This document shows positions 10,852 to 21,427 of a stretch of DNA of 64,000 nucleotides, piece after piece. How positions within the stretch are numbered: position 1 is the first letter of the stretch; the number at the start of each line of letters is the position of its first letter. A model generated the notes under the pieces. It had not been told where the DNA came from. It did not search any database and saw nothing but the letters and a program-made list of their open reading frames with translations. Position numbers and translations under genes: made by a program. The stretch comes from Bisporella sp. PMI_857 (Eukaryota > Ascomycota > Leotiomycetes > Helotiales > Helotiaceae): NCBI GenBank assembly GCA_021307315.1, contig JAJSPD010000094.1:89883-153882 (forward strand), in the 5' to 3' direction.

Positions 10852-11831
10852 CCAGGGATCGTAGTTATCTCACACGGCTTCTCAGCAGTTAAAGAGCAAG
10901 GGCTCACTGCAGTTGCGGAACACTTTTCGTCTCACCTTCCACTTGCTTGTTTAGTTTTCGACAATCGTGGATTTGGTGAGAGTGACACGAGACAAGGAGA
11001 GCCTCGATTGGAGATCGATGCAAGGGTCCAGACGAGCGACATATCAGACGCAATTACATACTGTCAAACTCGGGCGGAAGTCCATGCAGACAAGATTGGG
11101 ATCTGGGGATCTTCATTCAGTGGAGCCAATGTACTTTGGGTGGCAGCTGTCGATCGAAGAGTTAAGGCAGTCGCCTCACAAGCTCCCCTGATGGATGGGT
11201 GGTCAGGCTTTGCCAACTTGTTGCGGCCGGACGAAATCAGTGATTTTGAGGCAGATTTCCAGAAAGGTTTGCTTAATATTTTTCCATTTCACCCGCTACG
11301 AGTGAATATTTCTGACCATTCAAGATCGACTTGCTCGGGCAGCAGGCAAACCGCCGATGATGATCGCAGTCGTTGACCCAAATCAACTGAACCGATCAGC
11401 CATGACAACAAAAGACAGCAATGCTGCAATGGGAGGTACTGAGAAGATGCATAAAACATGGAGAAATGAAGTAACATTGAAGAGGTAAGTCACTTTCCTG
11501 TGGGTCAATATGGCCTTACACTCCCCAATATTCATATACTGATTGGCTCGTCAGCATGGAGAATTTCAGAGCACATCCTGCCGGGGCTTATATTCAACAT
11601 ATATCCCCGACGCCGTTGCTGTTAACCCTTGCTAGCAATGACGTCGTAACGCCCACTGCAACGTCCTTAAAGGCATATGCTTGTGCGTTGGAGCCTAAGG
11701 AACTGCATATCTTCGAAGGTGGTCACTATGAAGCATACTTTGGAGGGTCAGGCTTTGAGAGTTGTATCAAAGTCCAGACTGACTTTTTCCGGAGAAAGCT
11801 TTGTAATTCTACCAAAACCGCCTTACTTTAG
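10852..11831 (+). pseudogene. Alpha/beta hydrolase, polyketide transferase/thiohydrolase-like; 5' end unresolved
   Basis: Exons 10856-11266, 11325-11484 and 11555-11831 join in frame through two GT-AG introns (11267-11324, 11485-11554). The product has VVISHGFSAVKEQG, FDNRGFGESD and the nucleophile elbow GIWGSSFSGANVL. Further on are GKPPMMIAVVDPN, SPTPLLLTLASNDVVTP (acid region) and FEGGHYEAYFGG (His region). This matches the S15/DltE-like alpha/beta hydrolases found in fungal polyketide clusters (af380-like). The strand-1 TLRGW exon with a start codon is not found in frame: a TGA lies at 10849, although CTCTGACCAG at 10846-10855 looks like an intron acceptor. Either a short first exon was missed or the 5' end is lost next to the LINE. 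The catalytic triad region itself is intact. Confidence 0.65.
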
Positions 11832-12531
11832 ACCGTAAGTAGATATTATTTGACGGGCAGCCCCGCGGGAAGGGACGAAAACAATGTTATCATTTTATCA
11901 CACTATTATGGTCAGTAGAGCGCACCATGGGGCGGGTCGGGCGATTCATCCGGACCGTCCACCCACCAAGGAATCCTTCTGATTCTGTATTGTAATTACT
12001 ATTATATCACATAAAAGCTGTTATTGATGCGGACAGTAAATTTACGAAGTATTAAAGCCGTTATAGTTTATTGTAGAATTATTAATTCTGAGGATTTTGC
12101 TGCGACAGCTGTCTCCTAAAGGATCAGATTTTGGCGCAAATCTAGCGATCAACATCGATCCCCAAGTTCCATTTCTCAATAATGACTTTGTCATGTATTC
12201 TACATGGATAACTCTCTCTAGTCTGAGCTGGATGGACTTCTTCTTCTTGCTCCATATATTCAATGAGCCTTTGGTGTTTGACTTCCCGCAACACTGTCAG
12301 GCGCGGTGGTGTCACGTGCTAAGGGGTAATCAGGGGTTCGGGAGGAGCTCTAGGTTCCAAGGGTTCGGAGCGTAGTAAAAAGGGTCGAGATTAGTCTTCG
12401 TATCCATAGGAGCTGATTCATGCCACGCTACATTATTCGCCTTACAATCACTCTATCAGAAGGTTCTTCTGGCTGTTGCCACACATCCGTCTAGGATAAA
12501 CGTTTTGGTTACAGTGCATGGCTCTTGTAGT
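11832..12531. other. Intergenic, no supported gene
   Basis: The minus-strand frame at 12042-12263 and the plus-strand frames here overlap one another and show no domain. The stretch separates the convergent hydrolase and Rossmann-protein genes. Confidence 0.4.
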
Positions 12532-13381
12532 CTACAGGACTCTCCTACAGGAAGATATAGCTATGTCAATGTCCACAACTTTATATACGCGAAGAAGTGC
12601 TTGGCCTCTAGCCGTCAATGGCCCATTCTTGACAATCTGCGTCTTGTCTCCCACACTTGGTTTCACTGCAATATCAACCATAACAGCTGCCAAGTGGTCC
12701 ACCTTTACCGACATCGTAAATGGTGCTATCCAATCAGGCAAACAGAGATACCTCCTTAGTATAAAGCCAGGTTTGACGACTGTTACTTGGAGAACATCCC
12801 GGTATTGGTCGGCAAGCTGAATGATTCTATTCTCTGCATTGCCCTTTGTATGATCAGTAATTTTGTGAACTTAAGGAGGATTTCCTTTAGCTTACCTCGA
12901 ATTTTCCGACATCGTGGGTAAACCATACCTTGCTCTCTTGATTCCTAGTCCTGTTCCCGTCACAGATTACAAATTTGAATTTGCTCCTACTTCGTATCAA
13001 AGGGATGACGTTTGCAACAAAATCGATCGCCGTTGAAATATTATATTGTTTTGCTGAGGTGTGAACCTTCCGTCGTACATGAGAACCGCCTAGATCTCCA
13101 TCTAACCTAACTCAGGTAAGTTAGCGTATAACCGCTAAAGAGCAATTAAGATCCTACCATATACAAGCCTCGGCGTCCCTTATCTCTTTCAGAAGTTCAT
13201 CTGGATACACCGTGATGCTGCCATCTATTGTCACAAATTTCAGCTTCGAATTGGATACAGAATCAGGAAGTGAACTTTGGTGAGACGCAACGATAACGGA
13301 CGTTAAGGAAGGATTGTCGAGGCATTGATTAATGACTTCGTTTTTAACGAAGCCAGACGAGCCCATGAGAATGACTTTCAT
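12532..13381 (-). CDS. NAD(P)-binding Rossmann protein (atypical SDR, epimerase-like)
   Basis: I model three exons: 13158-13381, 12896-13106 and 12532-12843, with GT-AG introns at 13107-13157 and 12844-12895. They join in frame to 248 aa with a stop at 12532. The protein starts MKVILMGSSGFVKNEVINQC, a Rossmann beta1 with a GxxGxV-like loop. It continues with YPDELLKEIRDAEACIW, KFKFVICDG and VLQVTVVKPGFIL and ends in a helix-rich tail. This pattern is typical of small ascomycete NAD(P)-binding proteins of the extended/atypical SDR group, for which no substrate is known. The usual YxxxK pair is not evident, so catalytic activity is uncertain. The gene appears intact. Confidence 0.75.
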
Positions 13382-15521
13382 GGCGGAAATCCTCTTTATG
13401 ATGAGAGATGATTGAAGAATGAGATGAAATAAGAGATATGATTTAAGTTGATGTAAACTGGGGGGGTAGTGCATATATCTTATCCTCTAATCATTAACGA
13501 GTAAGATTAGTGCTTATGGTAGAGTATAGATATCAATATCGGGCGCCGATTCAATGGCGTGGCTCGGCATCATCTAGGAAAATTTGTTAGCTTGGCCTGG
13601 AACTTCAGTGATAACACTAGACAACTAGGGCATATCGGTAAATACTGTGGTAAAAAGCTTAGAGGCAACAAGTGAAATCAAGACAGTTCATGGCGTCGAT
13701 CGAGGGATATACCCTAGGAATAATTCCCAATAGTGGGTGCCAGGATTCTCGGCGCACAGGCCATTCTCACCAAAATCATAAAGTTGATCAATATCACAAT
13801 ATATTTGTATAGTACAACCAAACATAACCACTTATTGCCTCTAATGGGCTTTCCACCAGATCTAATAAGCTCTGCGCTTCGTCTAGGCATTTTAGCAATG
13901 CAAAATCGCGGTATTGCAATTCTGGTGTTTTGGCCCGTGCGCCGAGAAATCCTCAGCGCGGTGTGCAATCACATGCATGCTCTCAGAGAATAAAGTTTAC
14001 TCTGAGTCACTAAGCAGAGCGCGCACGATAAAACGGTCATGGGATCCCAGGACGTGAAGATTAAGTTTAGTTAGCCAAGTTTGTGGGAACATGAACGGTT
14101 GGAAGAATGCTTGTAATCTCCGCTCTCAGACAGCATGGTTGAACTACGATATATTATGGGTGACTTACTAATGAGTGTCTGTACCTGTCGGTCAAACCAT
14201 TTGATATGTATTAGCCCGGACAGTAAGCCTCGCCATCGAAGCCTGCAATACCCGCATCCCTATCGTCACGCGACCTTGATGCTCAACCGTGGAGATTTCA
14301 TTTAGATCCGGGAGGCCTTGCCTGTGATTCGAACTTGATGCGGCTTTAAGACACGGGCCATTTAGCCACAGCATCAATTCTTCGTAAAAGTTTATGATGA
14401 ACATATCACCTCAAAGAGGATAGTGGGTCATTATGAGCTGTAATCTCGGCCACGATTTGAACGACCTTCTGGGCGTGTCAAGGGCATCACGTGCTTGGCA
14501 GCGCTAATGCACACTGCTTACGGCCCGCACTGAGCTGAAGGGGAGTCTTATGGCGGTCGCTACGATACAAGTCTAGTCTTCCTCCATTTAAGGTTTCCTG
14601 CACTAAGACATTTATTTCTGTATCACCGGCCCAAGCAAGGGAGAAGGAAACGCGTTAGGTCGTGGCTCAGTCGAGGTTATACTCTATGGCAACGCATATG
14701 CAACCTGATACCAGAAACCTTCGCAGATTAGATATATGCGTAGTACTCAAATATCTATCCATTCCATGGCCATATGATGGCTAATGCGGCCTCACACTCG
14801 ACGTGACAGCTACTAGTGCTTGATCGTCAGGTATGCCATGACTCGGAATCATGTCAGTCATTATTGAGAGATTGAGATTTCGTGACGGTGCTACAACAAA
14901 ACAACCAAGATCTACCAACTCTCCGCCCAACCGACATGAACAGTTCTTTAGTTGTAGGAGGTAGCCACTCGGGCAAACGAGTCCGTCCTAATCGTTCAAA
15001 AACGTATGCACATCATTCAGAAGCTCCAGCTACGGCGACTTATAAAGACCGCTTGGCTATACCATTCACTTCCCTAAATAAATGTTAAAATTGATTGAAA
15101 ATGATTTGATTTTGGGGGGTAGATTGACAGACATGCAAGATGGGGTTATCCTAGAAGCTCGTTATACATAAGAAATTTCTTGGCCGGAGTTTATAAGTTC
15201 CCACCGAATCTAGGGACGTTTGATTAACAATCAAGGGTTTATAGCCAATTGAGTCTGTCCTTTCAATGGGTTAATCCAAGGTCAGTAGCGACGCGCGGCC
15301 TTGGTATATCTAGTAAGGGGATAGTGTATCTCAATTTCTTGTGTTAAGCTTATAGCAATCTCTGTCAGTGCTAGTGACGTAGGTTATGGCAGTGCAAGGA
15401 TACATTGCCAACCTCATCAACTATAAGACTAGTGACATGCCGCCTGGGTAGAATCGATCTTGTCACCCAAATCCACAGTCATCTTCGTTTTAAGACATAA
15501 TTCGCAACTGACAGCATCATC
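13382..15521. other. 2.1 kb without a supported gene
   Basis: Short overlapping frames on both strands at 13714-13993 and 14192-14404 and a 68-codon frame at 14882-15088 have no recognisable domain. The 3' part must contain the promoter of the hydrolase gene that starts at 15522; no clear TATA box was picked out. Confidence 0.4.
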
Positions 15522-16595
15522 ATGAGGACGGGCGTCAGCATTGCAGCGCTCAGTATCACCATCGCTAACATTTCGTTAGCAATGGCACAGAACATGTCGT
15601 ATGGAGCCGACAACTGGTACCGCAGCGACCAGGTGACGGTTCAGCCGATCACCTTCCTGACTCAATTCCGGACCTCTGTCGCGGGGAATATCTTCATTCG
15701 GAACGATCTTGCTCGCAGCGCCAACAGCAGCGGAAGTGCCAACCGCACCACCAGTGCGCCGGCCATTGTCGTCGGCCACCCGATGGGTGCGGTGAAGGAG
15801 CAGAGTTCCAACCTCTACGCCACGAAGATGGCCGAGCAGGGCTTTGTGGCCATCTCGCTCGATCTCCCATTCTGGGGCTCTAGCGAAGGCGTGCCGATGA
15901 ACACCGTGTCGCCGGACTTCTATGCCGAGGCGTTCAGCGCGGCTGTGGACTATCTAGGCACACAGACCATTGTAGATCGCGAGCGGATCGGCGCGCTTGG
16001 CATCTGTGGCAGTGGCTCCTTCGTCATTAGCGCCGCCAAAATCGATTCCCGCATCAAGGCCATCGCCACGTCGAGTATGTACGACATGGGCTCAGTCTTC
16101 CGCAGTGGGCTGCAGCGCGCCCAGACCGTTGGGCAGCGCCGGGCGGTCGTTGCGGCCGCGTCGCAGCAGCGCTGGGCCGAGGTTGACGGCGCTGAGATTG
16201 CGGTCATGGGCGGCACCCCGCACGTGATCACCGAGGAGACGGACGCCATCGGCCGCGAGTTCTACGACTACTATCGCACCTCGCGTGGTGAGTTCACCCC
16301 GCCGACCACAACGCCAAACCTCACCACCCACTCCACCGTCGCAAGCCACACCAAGTTCTTGAACTTCTACCCCTTCAACGACATCGACACCATCTCGCCG
16401 CGCCCCATGCTCTTCATCTCGGGCGACCAGGCACACTCGCGCGAGTTCAGTGAGGACGCCTATGCGCGTGCTGGTTGGCCAAAGGAGCTGGTATGGGTTC
16501 CAGGCGCCGGACACGTCGACCTCTACGACCGCGTCGAGCTGATCCCCTTCGCCAAGCTCGCCCAGTTCTTCCAGCAGAACCTGGCCGCCAACTAA
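15522..16595 (+). CDS. Secreted alpha/beta hydrolase of bacterial type, intronless
   Basis: A single 357-aa exon. Residues 1-22 (MRTGVSIAALSITIANISLA, then MA) form a signal peptide. The mature part has a long alpha/beta hydrolase core: HPMGAVKEQSSNLYA, DLPFWGSSEGVP, then the elbow GALGICGSGSFVISAA. Later come PRPMLFISGDQAHSREFSE (acid) and VPGAGHVDLYDRVE (His). The elbow has Cys-Gly-Ser in place of GxSxG, as in some dienelactone-hydrolase-like members, so the nucleophile may be the Cys. Closest relatives I recall are bacterial YcjY/COG1073-type hydrolases. Codon use is strikingly G/C-rich at third positions compared with neighbours, and there is no intron, which suggests horizontal acquisition. 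The substrate is unknown. Confidence 0.85.
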   Translation: MRTGVSIAALSITIANISLAMAQNMSYGADNWYRSDQVTVQPITFLTQFRTSVAGNIFIRNDLARSANSSGSANRTTSAPAIVVGHPMGAVKEQSSNLYATKMAEQGFVAISLDLPFWGSSEGVPMNTVSPDFYAEAFSAAVDYLGTQTIVDRERIGALGICGSGSFVISAAKIDSRIKAIATSSMYDMGSVFRSGLQRAQTVGQRRAVVAAASQQRWAEVDGAEIAVMGGTPHVITEETDAIGREFYDYYRTSRGEFTPPTTTPNLTTHSTVASHTKFLNFYPFNDIDTISPRPMLFISGDQAHSREFSEDAYARAGWPKELVWVPGAGHVDLYDRVELIPFAKLAQFFQQNLAAN

Positions 16596-16960
16596 GAGGC
16601 CGGGAAGCGGTGATCTTTGGTTCTTTTCTCTTGGGAGGGTGAGGGTGAGGATAAGTTACACGGGGCGTGGGAGTGTTGCTTTGGAAGCAGAAGTGAACGA
16701 ATCGGAGGAGTATCGCTAGGAAGTGCGTAGGGGCTAGGCTGTGATATGGTGCAATGCTCAGCAAATAGAACATGCATATCCTCTGGAGCAGAGAGGATGA
16801 GCCGTTGCATTATTTCAGCAGCTTCACAATGGACCAGATTTGGTTTTAAGATATACGTTTCCTAACATACCGTGATGTTCCCCTCTGTCCACATATTTCT
16901 CCCTTCTCTTGTCGGGCAGTTTGTTCTAAGGCTCTTCACGAGGCCACGACTGTATGCGCT
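16596..16960. other. 3' flank of the hydrolase, no gene seen
   Basis: Frames on the minus strand here are antisense shadows or low-complexity stretches. No gene is supported. Confidence 0.4.
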
Positions 16961-17690
16961 TCGGGACAGAATAGAACCATGATGGCGAGGCTCCAAAGGC
17001 TGACCTCGATGAATCTACCAATGCATTTGATCCAGCCACGATCAAACCTGACAGCATCGAAATTCCCAAGCGCATGTTCAACACAGACACTGGTAATCTG
17101 GAGGATCGGCCTTCTGGACAGTATTTTATACTGTCTCACAGCTGGAAAGGTCAAGAGATTAGCAACTCATTTATCTCCAAGACAAAAGAAAGTCGAAAGA
17201 AAAGGGAAGTCTACAAAACGGCCCAGGATGACTCTAATGAAGAGGCTGGGAGGTTTGCAAGGTTCCAAGTCAAGAAAGTGATGTTGAATTACTCAGTGCT
17301 CAATGTACTAACGACGCACAGGCAAAAATTAAGAAAATCGACACGGTCCTCACTCGCTCTGGGATCAAGTCCAATACGCGCGAGCTCCTTGCTCAGCTGG
17401 CCGAATTCAAGGAAGCGACTGGGAAAGAAACCGAGGCACGAGATTCTTGGAATGAGAAAGGAGAGGAGCTAGATTCGAGGAAGATGGCAGGATAAGATGT
17501 TGGAGAAGGAGAAAAAAGACGCGGGGGTGGATGATTCAGAAATGCCAAGTGAGACGGAAGAAAAGGATGAAAGGATAATTTGAGCAAAGCCTTGGCTAAA
17601 GCTGAAGAAGCGCTGTTCCAAGCTGAAGAGCAGTTGCTTCGAGCTGAAGAATGGCTGAGAAGAGCAACAACAAGTTGCAAGGTTATGAGC
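16961..17690 (+). pseudogene. HET-domain protein N-terminal remnant with coiled coil
   Basis: The sequence encodes IPKRMFNTDTGNLEDRPSGQ followed by YFILSHSWKGQEIS. These are the opening of HET (heterokaryon incompatibility) domain proteins, where L-S-H-x-W-x-x-x-E is conserved. After a plausible 44-nt intron (17278-17321, GTGATG to GCACAG) comes a charged helical stretch (LLAQLAEFKEATGKETEARD). It then continues through at least two frame changes (about 17490 and 17575) as LEKEKKDAGVDDSE and LAKAEEALFQAEEQLLRAEE. The catalytic-like core of the HET domain is missing, so this is a decayed fragment. Its 3' end abuts the convergent desaturase gene. Confidence 0.6.
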
Positions 17691-19067
17691 CGAGGATTCC
17701 CTTTTCATCTCGATTCGCTCTCTTCCAAATATCCACTTCGACTCCGCCCCGGAGCACGCCAACACGCATAGTGGACAAAAGATTATGAGCAGCATTAGAA
17801 TGGTTATACACACCGCCATTGAATATGGCAGTTGCGTCTTTCCCAATTCCAGAGCTAATCAATGCCTTCCCACCAGGGTGTTCCTTGATAAAATCCGTGA
17901 CGTCGTGAATCACTCCTGCAATAGCTACGAGAGCGCGGCCATCTTTAGCCTCCTCTCTATAGCTGTCCCATTCCAGAATCGGCAGTTGTTCGAGAGGAAT
18001 TCCCCAATCCAGAGCTCCTCTCTTCTGGTCGAGCTTCTTTTGCAGCTGTTGGAGGCGACCCTTCTCAATTTCATTCCGTTTGAACTGCTTCAAATCGTAC
18101 GCAAGACCGAGTTGCTTCCACAACCAGATAGACCATTTGCTAGGATCATACTGATACCACTCGATAGCACTGCGGTAATCCGAAGGAAATTCATGATGGA
18201 AGTTGTGATAGCCATCGCCGAGTGTAACCAGGGCGGTGATGGCATGGTCGCGAGGAGAATTACGATCGTCGAATGGTTGGTCTCCAAGCCAATGTGCCAA
18301 AGAGTTCACGCAAAAGGTGGCCTGCTGGACGAAAAATACACGAAGAATTCCCGCATATATGAACCCTCCTTCCCAGTCTCCCCATCCGAGGCCGGCGACG
18401 ATGCAAGGGAAGATCAAGCCCATAAAGATAACACACTTGATATAATTGCGATGCTGCCAAACGACAATCAGGTCATCGTTCAAGTCGGAGATATCAGTGC
18501 GACCGATACGTTTGGGGTTCTGCTTCAAGATGATCCATCCAATATGCGAGTACAAAATTCCTTTGCGTACAGAATATGGGTCCTTGTCGCTATCAGTATA
18601 CCTGTGGTGTGCTCGATGATCTCTCGACCACCACCTAATCGACCCTTGAACTGCACCGGCCCCTACAGCTGCAAGATAGATCTTCAAAGGTGTAGATGCT
18701 GAATATGAGGAATGGGCCCAATGTCTGTGATATCCTATCGTACTGTGTTAGCTAAGGCACCGGACTCGACGAATTCCCAAATTGTACCTGCTGTGATCCC
18801 GAGGCCAGTCATGAAATAGTACACAACAGCCCAAATAGCGGTCTTGTAGTGAAGAGGAACCCAGTATGCTTGGATGAGACCGTAAATGGGCACGCCAATA
18901 ACGAGAGTGATATTGAGCCAATTGACATGTTTGTACCAGTTCCTCATGGTCATGACTTCATCCATGATGTGAGGCTTTTTCGGGTGACGATTGTTGCTGA
19001 AATCTGGCTTCTCAGGTTGTGCTACACTCTGAACCATCTGTGAAGCGTGTTGTTGTCGCGCTGGCAT
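17683..19067 (-). CDS. Acyl-CoA delta-9 (stearoyl-CoA) desaturase with cytochrome b5 domain
   Basis: Two exons (18788-19067 and 17683-18734) with a 53-nt intron at 18735-18787 give 443 aa. The enzyme inserts the delta-9 double bond into palmitoyl/stearoyl-CoA in the ER membrane, taking electrons from its own fused cytochrome b5. All three His boxes are present: HRHWAH (96-101, rebuilt across the intron), DHRAHH (His133, 136, 137) and HNFHH (270-274). Two hydrophobic hairpins flank them. The C-terminal cytochrome b5 has heme-ligand motif HPGG near residue 379 and a second His in [12 protein letters not shown]. Length fits the OLE1 family. It looks intact although its surroundings are full of pseudogenes. 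Whether it is the housekeeping copy or an extra paralogue cannot be told here. Confidence 0.93.
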
Positions 19068-20318
19068 CGTGAATGTTGTTGTGAAGCTTGGATTTCAGGA
19101 ATAGGCAATGAAGAAGAGAAAGAATAAAGAATGGGAAATATGGGTGTAAAACAATCTCTGGCAAGTTTCCCAACGGAAGCATCCAGGCATGCCCCAAGCA
19201 GAATAGCACTCTCAACAAAAATTCATGCATCTTGCTAAGCGCCACTTTAATTTCGAGAAGGGTAAAATACCTCACCTGCTTTGTACAATTACTGTCTCAC
19301 AAAAAAGGGCCAGCATGAATTGTTAGTTGCTGTCGGAATCTAAATTGTGAGGAATCTACGGACGTACGAGGTGTTTAGTGATCAGGGAGAGATATTTTGG
19401 CGCACCTCGGCATATACCTCATATTAGACTCGGACTTGATGGCTAGCTTATCTGAACCGAGTCAGTTGCACTACCGGCCACTAAATTAACGTTATTTAGT
19501 GGGTCGGGGAGCTAAGGTGTGACGGTTAGCAAGCTGCTGTTTTCCTTTCGGCTAACCGAGCCCCATCTACGCTATGCACGCTCTCAATCATCTCAATTGT
19601 ATCAGCTTTAAGGCGATTCCATCAATGAGAGAAAGTCGGCGTTGAAGTATAAGGTCTTGATTAGGAGTCTATCGTCGCGTATGCATTGTTTTTTGGGCGG
19701 GGTTTTGGAGTCGGCACATAATACCATGTCTGGTCCATGCTGATTTCGTAGTTAATACTAACAAAGTAGGTGAGAAAGCTGCGATAGAAATATTATAAAT
19801 GTATTGGCTAGTATCATAGCAGAGTATTGTGGAACCTTCTAGAGTGCCCACAGACAGGAAACCTACGTTATTTCGGCCATGCACGACCACCCTGGAGTTG
19901 GTACAGACCAGTTTTGCTCAATGTGAGCAAGGAACCCCACCATCAAGTAAACGCGCGTTAAGCCGTCACCAGTGTGGGAAATAGTGTCACGGCTGTAATA
20001 CGCCTCTGTATTTGAGACCTAAATACAGACGGCCTGTATTCCAATACACTGTATTATTTGAACATACAAACGGTTACAAATACAGTACAATACACCCATG
20101 TGGCTGTATTACGGGCATGTTAAAGTGGGGCCGTGTAGCACTAGAACGCCTAGGCCAACACAACCTCTTGATTCGTTTAATCTTTTGCCACCGCATACGA
20201 AGGGTAGATGTTTGTAATCTCCACTTCTTGGTGGAACTACCCCTCAATTGTGGCACATTGTAGGGATAAGCAGGTTGCATTAGCGCTCAACTCGCAACCT
20301 AACATCTACTTGGGCGTT
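19068..20318. other. Desaturase upstream region and repeat-like sequence
   Basis: No gene is supported. Around 19990-20120 the word CTGTATT/AATACAG recurs in both orientations, including GGCTGTAATACGCC at 19991 and GGCTGTATTACGGGC at 20103. This could be the end of a small hAT-like element, but its limits were not resolved. Confidence 0.35.
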
Positions 20319-20516
20319 TGATACATGACCTCCCCCCCTGCTTACTACACGACCTCCCCCCCCTGTCTTTCTTCAACTTCAACTTCAACTTCAACTTTTT
20401 GCTACAATATACTCTAATATGGGGGGTCAGACACCCCCCGAAACCAACCCTAACCCTAACCATTGAGACACTTTGCAAGAAAACTGGAGAAAGACAAGGG
20501 GGGAGGTCGTGTATCA
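20319..20516. repeat. Inverted-repeat element with C-tracts and a telomere-like core
   Basis: The arm TACACGACCTCCCCCC...TGTCTTTCT at 20345-20371 is matched by its reverse complement at about 20488-20513. A partial third copy of the arm (ATACATGACCTCCCCCC) lies at 20321. Between the arms are a (CAACTT)n run at about 20373-20398 and CCAACCCTAACCCTAACC at 20444-20461, which is two to three telomere-type CCCTAA units. No coding sequence is present. It is probably a small foldback element. Confidence 0.6.
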
Positions 20517-20519
20517 CTC

Positions 20520-21427
20520 TTCTCTACTTGTACTTTGTACAGGCTCGAACTAGCCACAGTGGAGTACTTTCGTACAGGTGCTCGGCGCTTGGCATTGAGG
20601 CGAATTCGAATTGAGTCGTACAAATCGCAAGCCTTATCAATTGAAACGAAATGAAGCGGTAACTGCTATACATTACATTAGACCTAAAAGTAAGCCACCA
20701 AAGATCGAGGTAGCGCGAAAACATTAGAGGTGGGATAAGATGGTTCATTGAATCCAAATAGGATTGTCTGTATGTTGTGTAAGCCTTCGCTTGCAATCTA
20801 GGCAAAATAGCGGACGCTTAGCGGAGGCGTTAGAGGCTGCCAATCAGCGACTCATACGTGTAGAGTAGTCGAGGAAGGCTGTTCATCCGCAGATTCCAGT
20901 GGCTCAAATTCTGCTTTGTTGTGTTTCTAACCCTGTACGCCTCTAACAGTGTTTCCTGAGCCGAGGTATCTATATCAATTCTTTCGTCTCTTAAAAATTG
21001 TTGAGCTTCTAACCTTTGAATTTGTCCCTTTCCAACGAAGCTAAGCTCTTAAACGTACTATATAGTACCTGGATACGACAGACCCAATAGGCTTATTTAA
21101 CTATCCTAGGTGTTTAAACCCCCAAAGTTACTGTCTGTTTAATCAATACGCAGGATGATCCGGATCTTCTCTCCGTTTATTAATCATGATAAGAACTGAT
21201 TTCAAAGGTTCCGTTTTTACTCCCAACAGTTTGAGAAAGGCGTGTGCTTTGGGGGCTGCTGCCTCCCAGCTGCGAGCATGGATGGTCAATTAATAAGAGT
21301 CAAACGTCTTCTAAAGTCCTGTACGAATTCGTCTCGTCGCATCTTGGAGGTTCCTCTTTCCCTCTATTTGTTACTGCCTTTATTTGCATCGAGCCCCTCA
21401 AGCCACCTTGCTTTACTATCTGCCCAC
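20520..21427. other. Intergenic, no supported gene
   Basis: Only short frames without domains are seen. The stretch forms the 3' flank of the carboxylesterase gene. Confidence 0.4.

Noticed and set aside
12097..12375. 92-codon plus frame
   Set aside because: It overlaps an equally open minus frame (12042-12263) and neither shows a domain.
16092..16514. Minus-strand 140-codon frame
   Set aside because: It is an antisense shadow of the GC-rich hydrolase; long shadow frames are common in GC-rich genes.
17785..18702. Long plus-strand frame of 305 codons
   Set aside because: It is exactly antisense to the desaturase, whose His boxes and cytochrome b5 motifs are unambiguous on the minus strand.
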